This document shows positions 1-6,613 of a DNA stretch of 41,580 nt, piece after piece. Every line of letters begins with the position of its first letter. Within the stretch, counting starts at the first letter, position 1. The position numbers and the translations under genes were made by a program. The stretch is from an uncultured Granulicatella sp. Lineage in GTDB: Bacteria; Bacillota; Bacilli; Lactobacillales; Aerococcaceae. The notes below the pieces were generated by a model. It did not search any database, was not told where the DNA came from, and was given only the letters and a program-made list of their open reading frames with translations. The DNA lies in assembly GCF_938030755.1 (NCBI RefSeq), contig NZ_CALHIF010000059.1, positions 1 to 41,580 of the forward strand, read 5' to 3'.

Positions 1-106
1 AAATCTCTTTTATGATTTAGTCTATTCTACCATAATCATACACATACTTAAAGAATTCTTAACCCTTAAAATTGTTTTCTATCATTTTCAATTCCCTATT
101 ATAAAG

Positions 107-138
107 GAAAAAAGCCAGTCTCTAAGGACCAGCTTTTT
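107..138 (-). terminator. Rho-independent terminator of the CHAP hydrolase gene
   Basis: On the minus strand an 11-pair stem (AAAAGCTGGTC with GACTGGCTTTT, including two G-T pairs) closes a 6-base loop and runs into a T tract. It lies just after the stop codon at 147 and ends the leftmost operon. The remaining bases 1-106 are AT-rich and I see nothing else in them. Confidence 0.8.
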
Positions 139-146
139 GTTATAAT

Positions 147-1781
147 TTATTTATATTGTGGGCGACCATATCCAATGATATATCGTGCTGATAATTTATG
201 AGATTTACGAACGACTTTTGATTCATCCAGATTACGATCACTCGTATTCCCTTCAATCGTGATCACTTTGTCACCTTCGACCTTTTCAACAATAGCAATA
301 TGGTCAGCAAGGCCGTCTAAATTCCAGTCAAACGTAATGATATCTCCTGGTTGAGGGGTTGAATTTCCAACCCAAATCCCCTTATTTTTCATTAATCGAA
401 TATGGTATGGAACATAAGCTTCTTTATCAATTAAGTCAATTAGTCCGCTATGTTGGTACAACGATGATACGAAGATATCGCACCAGTCATCATATGCGCT
501 TACGCGGTAACCACTATAACTAGTTTTTCCAGAATTATAAATATTTACCATTGTATTGTGGCGGCTATCAAACTGTTCAACCCCAATATATCCACGGGCT
601 AAATCTAAAAGAATTTCTTTTTGATTTCCTTTAGAAGATGGATTTGGTAGCCAAGCTCCATCAGGACCTACGTAATAGCGATAGTTATCTACCCATTGAT
701 TTGTAGCCATTTTACCATCTGATAATAAATAGTAGTCGCCCACCCATTTATTACGTGTTGGAATTCCATTTTTGTAATGATACCATATACCATCAGACTC
801 TTGAATCCAGCCATCCTTCCCTTTAATCGCAGCACGAACCCAAGCACCGTCTTCACCTACATAGTATTTATCATTATCAACCCACTGATTTGTAACCATG
901 ACACCAGTAGAACCTAAATAATAGTTTCCACGCCACTCATTTTTAACAAGCTGTTCTTTACCTTCATAATAGTACCAAGTACCATCTTCTTTAAGCCAAC
1001 CATTTTTGAGTTTTCTATCTTTTACCCAATGACCATCTGCACCCACATAATAACGGTAATCTTCCACCCATTTATTCGTTGCCATAGTACCGTCTTCTTG
1101 AAGATAATAGTTACCTTTCCAGACATTCTTAACTGGTTGTCCATTTTCGTAGTAATACCAAATACCGTCAATCTTTTCCCATGCAGATTTCACACGATTT
1201 GGAACCCATGCGCCATTTTTATCTACGTAGTACTTATGATTATCTACCCAGTTTTCTGTAGCCATTTTTCCATCAGCACCAAGATAATAACTGCCTTCCC
1301 AGTTATTACGCAGTAACTCTTCACCTTCTAGGTAAAAATACCAATATCCTTCTTCTTTAACCCAGCCAGATTTCTTAACTTTTCCTGGGACCCATTTACC
1401 TGAAGCGTCTACATAGTATTTGTAGTTATCTACCCATTTAGTAGTAGCCATTTTTCCATCAACTTCTAAGTAATAGTCACCTTTCCAGCTTGAAGTGAGC
1501 ATTGTGTGGTCAGCATTATAAAAATACCAAGTACCGTCTGAAGTTTGTACCCATCCAGTATATTTTGGAGCTTCTGTAGTCGCAGTTTCCGTCGTTACTT
1601 CCTGAGTTTGTGTAGTTGCTACTTCAGTTGTACTTTCTACCTTTTCAGTAGTCTGCGTAGTCTCCACTTGTGTAGTTGACGGCGCTACTTCAGTAGTCGG
1701 TTCAACTTCTTGTGCTAAAACTGCATTTCCGTTTAATAATAAAATCCCTGCTAATAATCCCAAAGAACTTCTAAATTTCAT
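147..1781 (-). CDS. Secreted CHAP-domain cell-wall hydrolase with five wall-binding repeats
   Basis: Probable secreted peptidoglycan amidase or endopeptidase of 544 residues. Residues 1-23 form a signal peptide (charged start, leucine-rich core, likely cleavage after VLA). Residues 25-72 are a Thr/Glu/Val-rich spacer. Residues 76-384 contain five tandem units of about 62 residues, each with a GW...WYYY start, a W-K-G-D/N-YYL middle and a WVDNYKYYV end, resembling glucan- or choline-binding wall repeats. Residues about 388-544 are a CHAP domain with Cys434 in DDWCDIF, His494 in ADHIAIV and Glu510/Asn512 in EGNTS as the expected catalytic set. The start is fixed by AAGGAGGAG 7-8 bases upstream, which overlaps the stop codon of the YitT gene before it, so it is probably cotranscribed. 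A role in cell separation or wall turnover is inferred; the ligand of the repeats cannot be told from sequence. Confidence 0.9.
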   Translation of the reverse strand: MKFRSSLGLLAGILLLNGNAVLAQEVEPTTEVAPSTTQVETTQTTEKVESTTEVATTQTQEVTTETATTEAPKYTGWVQTSDGTWYFYNADHTMLTSSWKGDYYLEVDGKMATTKWVDNYKYYVDASGKWVPGKVKKSGWVKEEGYWYFYLEGEELLRNNWEGSYYLGADGKMATENWVDNHKYYVDKNGAWVPNRVKSAWEKIDGIWYYYENGQPVKNVWKGNYYLQEDGTMATNKWVEDYRYYVGADGHWVKDRKLKNGWLKEDGTWYYYEGKEQLVKNEWRGNYYLGSTGVMVTNQWVDNDKYYVGEDGAWVRAAIKGKDGWIQESDGIWYHYKNGIPTRNKWVGDYYLLSDGKMATNQWVDNYRYYVGPDGAWLPNPSSKGNQKEILLDLARGYIGVEQFDSRHNTMVNIYNSGKTSYSGYRVSAYDDWCDIFVSSLYQHSGLIDLIDKEAYVPYHIRLMKNKGIWVGNSTPQPGDIITFDWNLDGLADHIAIVEKVEGDKVITIEGNTSDRNLDESKVVRKSHKLSARYIIGYGRPQYK

Positions 1782-1795
1782 TTTTTCTCTCCTCC

Positions 1796-2716
1796 TTATT
1801 GATGTAATTTATTTCCATTATCATCAAGATAGAATGTAAATCCTTCTCCAATAACTTGATTCACGTCTGTAATGATTACAAACGCTTCTGGATCATACTC
1901 ATGAATAATTCGTTGAACTGGCATTAATTGTTGACGATTCACCACAACATAAAGAACTTGTCTTTTATCTTTTGAGTAAAATCCATGCCCATCAAGAACC
2001 GTGATTCCTCTATCTAATTGCTCTTGGATTGTTTGACCAATTAATTCGTACTGGTTTGAAATAATCATTATAGCTTTTCGTGGGTTAAATCCTTCGAGAA
2101 TAAAATTAATAACCTTACTTGCAATAAATAGCATCATTAACGTTAAAACAGCCTTCTCAAACCCAATTACAAATGCTAAAGGAGTAACGACAATGGTATC
2201 GATTATCAATAATGAAGATGAAACCGGCCAACCAAGATATTTATTCATCATCATTGCAATAATATCTGTTCCAGCGGTCGTCCCTTTTCCTAAAATAACA
2301 AGTCCCAAAGCAATACCAACAAATACACCAGCAGCAACTGAAGCTACTACTAGGTTCTCGGGAACGAATACTGGCCATTCCTGAGTGTATTTTAGAAACA
2401 TTGGTAATTCAAATACAGCAAGAACTGTATAAATCATTGTTTTCTTCTCTAAGTATCGATAACCGATTATTAATAAAAAAACATTTAAAACTAGACTTGA
2501 TAATGCAGGATCAATATTTAGCGTATAGAACATAAGAAGTGTGACTCCAGTAAGGCCGCCTTCACCAAAATGATTAGCTATCACTACAGCGTTAATGGTG
2601 TATGAAAATAAAAAACAGCCTAATGTTACGAGCATAAACGATTTTAAAATGTCTTTTTTAGAAATAGCTTGCAGTTTAATTACCTCCCTACTCTGGTTCT
2701 CTATGGAATCTTCCAT
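1796..2716 (-). CDS. YitT family membrane protein (DUF161 + DUF2179), second copy
   Basis: Integral membrane protein of the YitT family, function unknown in general; some members are called transporters without firm proof. Several hydrophobic segments occupy the first two thirds, including the typical Asn-rich first helix followed by GEGGLTGV, then a soluble C-terminal DUF2179 domain (VLDGHGFYSKDKRQVLYVVV...ITDVNQVIGEGF). The start is uncertain. The open frame extends to a GTG at 2752 inside the previous gene and has an ATG at 2716, but neither has a good ribosome site. A strong GGGAGG lies just past the stop of the upstream YitT gene, and the codon 8 bases after it is CTG (2672-2674), in frame, which would give a 292-residue protein. 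The ATG is used here only as a conventional choice. It is paralogous to the gene immediately upstream. Confidence 0.85.
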   Translation of the reverse strand: MEDSIENQSREVIKLQAISKKDILKSFMLVTLGCFLFSYTINAVVIANHFGEGGLTGVTLLMFYTLNIDPALSSLVLNVFLLIIGYRYLEKKTMIYTVLAVFELPMFLKYTQEWPVFVPENLVVASVAAGVFVGIALGLVILGKGTTAGTDIIAMMMNKYLGWPVSSSLLIIDTIVVTPLAFVIGFEKAVLTLMMLFIASKVINFILEGFNPRKAIMIISNQYELIGQTIQEQLDRGITVLDGHGFYSKDKRQVLYVVVNRQQLMPVQRIIHEYDPEAFVIITDVNQVIGEGFTFYLDDNGNKLHQ

Positions 2717-3581
2717 AAAAGTTTTCTGTACTAATTTGATTGATAATCGCACGAGGATCCGCTTCTTTAATAACAGCTACGGCATCCATAACTTCATATG
2801 ATGAAATTACTGTATGTAATAAATACATTTTTTCTCGACTAAATCCTCCAATAGCGTCCACACAGGATATTCCATGCCTTATATTTTTTAAATAGGATTG
2901 CATGACATCTTCCCCATATCGAGTCGTAATCTGCAGTGTAACCCTATGATATCTCTGATGAAATGTACTAATCACTTTCGTAGAAATATATTGGAAAATA
3001 ATCGAATAACCTGCATTTTTCCATCCAAATAACGCCCCAAATATTACAAGTAATAATGTATTAAATAAGAATACTTGTTGCCAAATAGTTTTACCGCTCT
3101 TATTCGAAACATATAATGCAATAAAATCCATTCCCCCTGTTGAAGCATTCCCTTTCAGTGCAAGAGAAACATATAGTCCATTTAAAACTCCACCAAAAAT
3201 CACATTCAGCATGGTATCATCTACAAATAAAGGATCAAAATTTAAAACACGGATAAAGAAACTTCCAACAAAAACTTGAAGAACCGAATAAAAAGTAAAA
3301 CGAGCACTAATCCCTCTATAACATAAAATTGCAACAGGAATATTGAGTAAGATTAATAAAATCGAAATAGATAACTCTACTCCAAATAACTCAGATATTT
3401 GATTAATTAAAATCGCAACCCCCAAAAAACCGCTAGAAAGTAAATTTGAAGGTTGGATAAATACTTTCAATGTGAATGCTTGTAAAAATCCCGAAATGAT
3501 AACGGCAAGCAATGAAATAAAGTGACGAAAAAGTTTATTTTTACGGTATTTACGATATGAATATTTCTCAAATAACTTCAT
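2688..3581 (-). CDS. YitT family membrane protein (DUF161 + DUF2179), first copy
   Basis: A 297-residue YitT family protein. After a basic N-terminus (KYSYRKYRKNK) come about five or six hydrophobic segments (for example HFISLLAVIISGFLQAF and ISILLILLNIPVAIL), the family signature SSGFLGVAILI, then a C-terminal DUF2179 domain (ISCVDAIGGFSREKMYLLHTVI). Its ATG overlaps the TGA of the VOC gene by four bases (ATGA), so translation is probably coupled. It is followed closely by a second, divergent YitT copy, so the pair looks like an old tandem duplication. Cellular role unknown. Confidence 0.88.
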   Translation of the reverse strand: MKLFEKYSYRKYRKNKLFRHFISLLAVIISGFLQAFTLKVFIQPSNLLSSGFLGVAILINQISELFGVELSISILLILLNIPVAILCYRGISARFTFYSVLQVFVGSFFIRVLNFDPLFVDDTMLNVIFGGVLNGLYVSLALKGNASTGGMDFIALYVSNKSGKTIWQQVFLFNTLLLVIFGALFGWKNAGYSIIFQYISTKVISTFHQRYHRVTLQITTRYGEDVMQSYLKNIRHGISCVDAIGGFSREKMYLLHTVISSYEVMDAVAVIKEADPRAIINQISTENFYGRFHREPE

Positions 3582-4456
3582 GAATGGTCACCTACTTTAA
3601 AACAATATTCAATTCCATCCTTCGTAGGAACCTTTAAATAGGCATCGTAATAATGAAAAGGAACTTGATTCATTTCTAAATGGAGAACAAGATTTTCTAG
3701 TTCCTTCATATTGGGAACTCGCCATTCAACCATTGAAAGCCCATAAATATTTTTACTTTTCTTATTCGTTTCATTCCAGGAATTTATTGCTATTGAATAT
3801 CCATCACGGTTCACCTTAAAATTTTTCCGCTTAGTTACATAATCATATGTTGTATTAAACGAGAAGTTGTTTATTAAAAAATCAGTTGTTACTTCTACAT
3901 CAATCACATTATAATGAAGTTGAGTGATTCTCGCACTTACGGGAAATTCTTCTGAAGCCCCATCAATTCCGTCAATAAAGTCGTGCAACGAACGTTTCAT
4001 TTCATTCCCTTCCAAATATTGATCTATATCTTTAGAAGGATTATCTTCAACAACCATAAATTTCAATCGATTTCCCTCTGGATCCATAATATAAAAATTA
4101 GTTGTATAACCATCGAATCCTGAACCCATAATCGTTTGTTCTTCCATAATAAAACGATTAATCAATTCACCAATTTGAGAAGATTTTGACAAACGAAACC
4201 CTATTGAATAAGTTGTTAAAAATGAATCAGAATCACCATTTCCTTGAACTAGTTTAAAAAGTGGGATACTTCCTCTTCCATGACCAATCAAAACTTCATT
4301 ATCAAATTCTTGCAAAACCGAAAGACCTAATATTTGTGTATAAAATTTTTTCATTACGGTTAAATTTCGAACTGTAATCGAAATTAAAGAAATCGTCCAC
4401 TCTTTTTTTGACTGTGGAACAACAAAATCTTTCATAAATTGTATCAAATTACGCAT
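3578..4456 (-). CDS. Two-domain VOC (glyoxalase/dioxygenase fold) protein
   Basis: A 292-residue protein with two copies of the vicinal-oxygen-chelate fold: residues about 20-140 (LISITVRNLTVMKKFYTQILGLSVL ... FYIMDPEGNRLKFM) and about 175-290 (ITQLHYNVIDVEVTTDFLINNFSF ... GIEYCFKV). The first half has the typical domain start and the DPEGN turn before the last strand. The second half is more diverged. Family members include ring-cleavage dioxygenases, and streptococcal CppA proteins also have two such halves, but I cannot assign a substrate or confirm a complete metal site. The start is supported by AAAGGAAAT. It heads a set with two YitT genes and the CHAP hydrolase, and lies 61 bases after ppaC with a terminator in between. 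Confidence 0.75.
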   Translation of the reverse strand: MRNLIQFMKDFVVPQSKKEWTISLISITVRNLTVMKKFYTQILGLSVLQEFDNEVLIGHGRGSIPLFKLVQGNGDSDSFLTTYSIGFRLSKSSQIGELINRFIMEEQTIMGSGFDGYTTNFYIMDPEGNRLKFMVVEDNPSKDIDQYLEGNEMKRSLHDFIDGIDGASEEFPVSARITQLHYNVIDVEVTTDFLINNFSFNTTYDYVTKRKNFKVNRDGYSIAINSWNETNKKSKNIYGLSMVEWRVPNMKELENLVLHLEMNQVPFHYYDAYLKVPTKDGIEYCFKVGDHS

Positions 4457-4472
4457 GATTTATTTCCTTTAC

Positions 4473-4511
4473 AAAAAAATGGGGAGGAATAATTTTGTTC
4501 CTCACCCACTC
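4473..4511 (-). terminator. Terminator after ppaC
   Basis: On the minus strand TGGG, a bulged T and GAGGAA pair with TTCCTC and CCCA, followed by seven T. It sits between the ppaC stop and the VOC gene start only 61 bases away, so the downstream genes rely on read-through or on a promoter inside ppaC. Confidence 0.85.
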
Positions 4512-4517
4512 AAAATT

Positions 4518-5447
4518 TTATCCTTCAAAAGCAACTGTTAATGGTGGTACTACTTGTTTTTTACGAGAAACAACTCCTGGTAATGCAAGTAATCCATCTG
4601 TATAGCTTGAATTGAACGCTTGGGCAACTTTGTCTTTATAATCTCCTACAACTAAAACTGTTGAGACGCTTGTTAAGATATTTGTAATTACAAAAACAAA
4701 AGTATCATATCCATTTTCTGAATTTGCAGCTCTCATGCTTTCTTCTAACGCTTCTCTACGAGCTAATAATTCTTCAGGATCAACAACATTTACTTGAGCA
4801 ATACGTAAATTTGCTCCACCCATTGGGAATGATTTCGCATCTAAATCAATTAACTCCGCTTCAGATTTATCCCCTAAATTGGTTCCGGCTTTTAACATTT
4901 CTAGACCATAGACATTAACATCAATCTCAGTAATATTTGCTAAATCAGTTGCAGCTTCAATATCTTGTTGAGTACATGTTGGAGATTTGAATAATAAAGT
5001 ATCAGAAACAATTGCTGATACCATTAATCCAGCAATATCTTTAGGAACTTCAACACCATATTCTTTATACATTTTGTATAAAATTGTATTCGTACATCCA
5101 ACAGGTTCTGCACGATAGAATAAAGGATTTGCTGTTTGGAAATTTGCAATACGGTGATGATCCACTACGAATTCAACTTCTACTTTTTCTATGCCAGTTG
5201 CACTTTGTTGTACTTCGTTATGATCCACTAAAGCAACACGATTTGTCTCTTGTGAAACATCCCCAATAACTCGAGGAGCTTCTTTCTTGAAATAATTTAA
5301 TGCATATTGTGTTTCTTCATTAGGAGTCCCTAAGGCAACTGCTTCTGCGTCCTCACCTAATTGACGTAATAAGAAAGCATATGAAATTGCTGATGTAATT
5401 GCATCAGTATCTGGATTTTGATGTCCGAAAACTAATAATTTACTCAT
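4518..5447 (-). CDS. ppaC: Manganese-dependent inorganic pyrophosphatase (family II)
   Basis: Cytoplasmic enzyme that hydrolyses pyrophosphate to two phosphates, pulling biosynthetic reactions forward. At 309 residues it has the normal family II length. The DHH domain shows the metal ligands in order: His9, Asp13 and Asp15 in GHQNPDTD, Asp75 in VDHN, His97 and His98 in VVDHHR, and Asp149 in SAIVSDT. The C-terminal DHHA2 domain ends with the substrate-binding SRKKQVVPP. There is no inserted CBS regulatory domain. The start follows GAGAGG. It has its own terminator and a separate upstream gap, so it is probably monocistronic. Confidence 0.97.
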   Translation of the reverse strand: MSKLLVFGHQNPDTDAITSAISYAFLLRQLGEDAEAVALGTPNEETQYALNYFKKEAPRVIGDVSQETNRVALVDHNEVQQSATGIEKVEVEFVVDHHRIANFQTANPLFYRAEPVGCTNTILYKMYKEYGVEVPKDIAGLMVSAIVSDTLLFKSPTCTQQDIEAATDLANITEIDVNVYGLEMLKAGTNLGDKSEAELIDLDAKSFPMGGANLRIAQVNVVDPEELLARREALEESMRAANSENGYDTFVFVITNILTSVSTVLVVGDYKDKVAQAFNSSYTDGLLALPGVVSRKKQVVPPLTVAFEG

Positions 5448-5546
5448 TTTATGGCCTCTCTCTATTTAAATTTACATTGACAATTTTAACATAATTACCA
5501 ATTAAAACCAACAAAAAATGCACTTATACATAAAAATTGAACATAA

Positions 5547-5584
5547 AAGAACTGCTATAGGGTTTACACTATAACAGTTCTTTC
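5547..5584 (-). terminator. Terminator after pflA
   Basis: On the minus strand AGAACTGTTATAG pairs with CTATAGCAGTTCT over 13 positions (one G-T pair) around an 8-base loop, followed by TTTT. It directly follows the pflA stop. Confidence 0.85.
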
Positions 5585-5585
5585 A

Positions 5586-6347
5586 TTAGGCATTCAAAAA
5601 TCCTTTATAATCATCAGTTCTTAAAATACGTCGAGCGTTATCCACACGTTCTTGAGTCGGTGGCTCAATATGATCCAATTTATATGGAATTCCTAAGTTC
5701 TTCCATTTATATACGCCCAGTTTATGATAAGGTAAAATCTCAAACTTCAATACATTTTTCAGTTTACTTACAAATTCACTTAATCGGATGAGATATTCAT
5801 CATAGTCTGAACGTTCTGGGACTAACACGTGGCGAATCCATACGGGTTGCCCTTTGTCTGATAAATACTCTGCTAGTTGAAGAATATTTTTATTCGTCCA
5901 TCCTGTTAATTTCTTATGTTGTTCATCATCAATATGCTTAATATCTAATAAAATAAGATCTGTATATTCTAATAACTCTTCGAATTTTGAAAAGAATGGT
6001 TCGTCATACGTAAAGGGCATTCCACAACTATCTAATGTTGTGTGCACTCCAGCTTTCTTACAACGTTTAAAGAAATCGATTAAGAAATCCATTTGCAATA
6101 AAGGCTCTCCTCCGCTGACAGTTACGCCACCTTTACGTCCCCAGAATGCACGATATTGCAATGCTTGATCGAGTAATTCTTGAGAAGTAATCGGATGACC
6201 GCCCCCAATATTCCAAGTATCTGGGTTATGACAAAACTCACAGCGCATACGACAACCTTGCATGAAGGTTACAAAACGGATACCTGGTCCGTCTACAGAA
6301 CCAAAACTCTCTGTAGAATGAATATATCCAGTTACTGGTTCACTCAT
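5586..6347 (-). CDS. pflA: Pyruvate formate-lyase activating enzyme
   Basis: Radical-SAM enzyme that makes the glycyl radical on pyruvate formate-lyase under anaerobic conditions. The 4Fe-4S cluster motif CxxxCxxC is seen in GCRMRCEFCHNPD (Cys32, 36 and 39 from the chosen start), followed by the glycine-rich SAM motif VSGGEPLL and the later strand motif LILLDIKHID. At 253 residues it has normal length. Two ATG codons are adjacent (6350 and 6347); the second is 7 bases from AGGAGG and the first only 4, so the second is chosen. It lies downstream of pflB on the same strand but is separated by the pflB terminator, and it has a candidate extended -10 of its own. Confidence 0.97.
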   Translation of the reverse strand: MSEPVTGYIHSTESFGSVDGPGIRFVTFMQGCRMRCEFCHNPDTWNIGGGHPITSQELLDQALQYRAFWGRKGGVTVSGGEPLLQMDFLIDFFKRCKKAGVHTTLDSCGMPFTYDEPFFSKFEELLEYTDLILLDIKHIDDEQHKKLTGWTNKNILQLAEYLSDKGQPVWIRHVLVPERSDYDEYLIRLSEFVSKLKNVLKFEILPYHKLGVYKWKNLGIPYKLDHIEPPTQERVDNARRILRTDDYKGFLNA

Positions 6348-6374
6348 CATTATTCCTCCTATCTTTTCTCTTCT

Positions 6375-6383
6375 AGTATATCA
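6375..6383 (-). promoter_or_regulatory. Candidate extended -10 promoter element for pflA
   Basis: On the minus strand TGATATACT is an extended -10 (TGnTATACT) 28 bases or so before the pflA start. No good -35 is seen at the usual distance. It suggests that pflA can be expressed without read-through from pflB. Confidence 0.4.
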
Positions 6384-6415
6384 CAATTCGTGTCCTTTAG
6401 GGCTGCTGTTTCGAT

Positions 6416-6451
6416 TAAAAAACGGATGGACGATTTTGCCCATCCGTTTTC
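6416..6451 (-). terminator. Terminator after pflB
   Basis: On the minus strand ACGGATGG pairs with CCATCCGT around a 10-base loop, followed by TTTTTT. It lies about 160 bases after the pflB stop codon, so the pflB mRNA has an unusually long 3' untranslated part that contains the structured repeat at 6473-6613. Confidence 0.88.
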
Positions 6452-6472
6452 GTAATTTCAGCAATATTGCGA

Positions 6473-6613
6473 GTCAACCTCACACAATGTGTAATCTGGT
6501 TCGGTCTCCTTGAAATACCTGTACTTCGCAAAATTTCTTCGGATGCTTAGCATCCTCATTAATTTTCCTCCAGTGGTCTATTTCAGAACAGTCGACCTTA
6601 CACAATGTGATTA
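6473..6613 (-). repeat. Single structured repeat unit in the pflB 3' untranslated region
   Basis: Two imperfect direct copies of a 22-23 base sequence containing CACACAATGTG / TACACAATGTG (6473-6495 and 6591-6613) are spaced 118 bases apart. Between them is a long hairpin with nested stems TGAAATA/TATTTCA (6511-6517 with 6579-6585), AAAATT/AATTTT (6530-6535 with 6561-6566) and GGATGC/GCATCC (6541-6546 with 6550-6555). The stretch 6569-6584 matches 15 of 16 bases of 38676-38691 in the nusB-folD array, at the same place in the hairpin and in the same orientation. The right copy includes the pflB stop codon. Confidence 0.7.
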
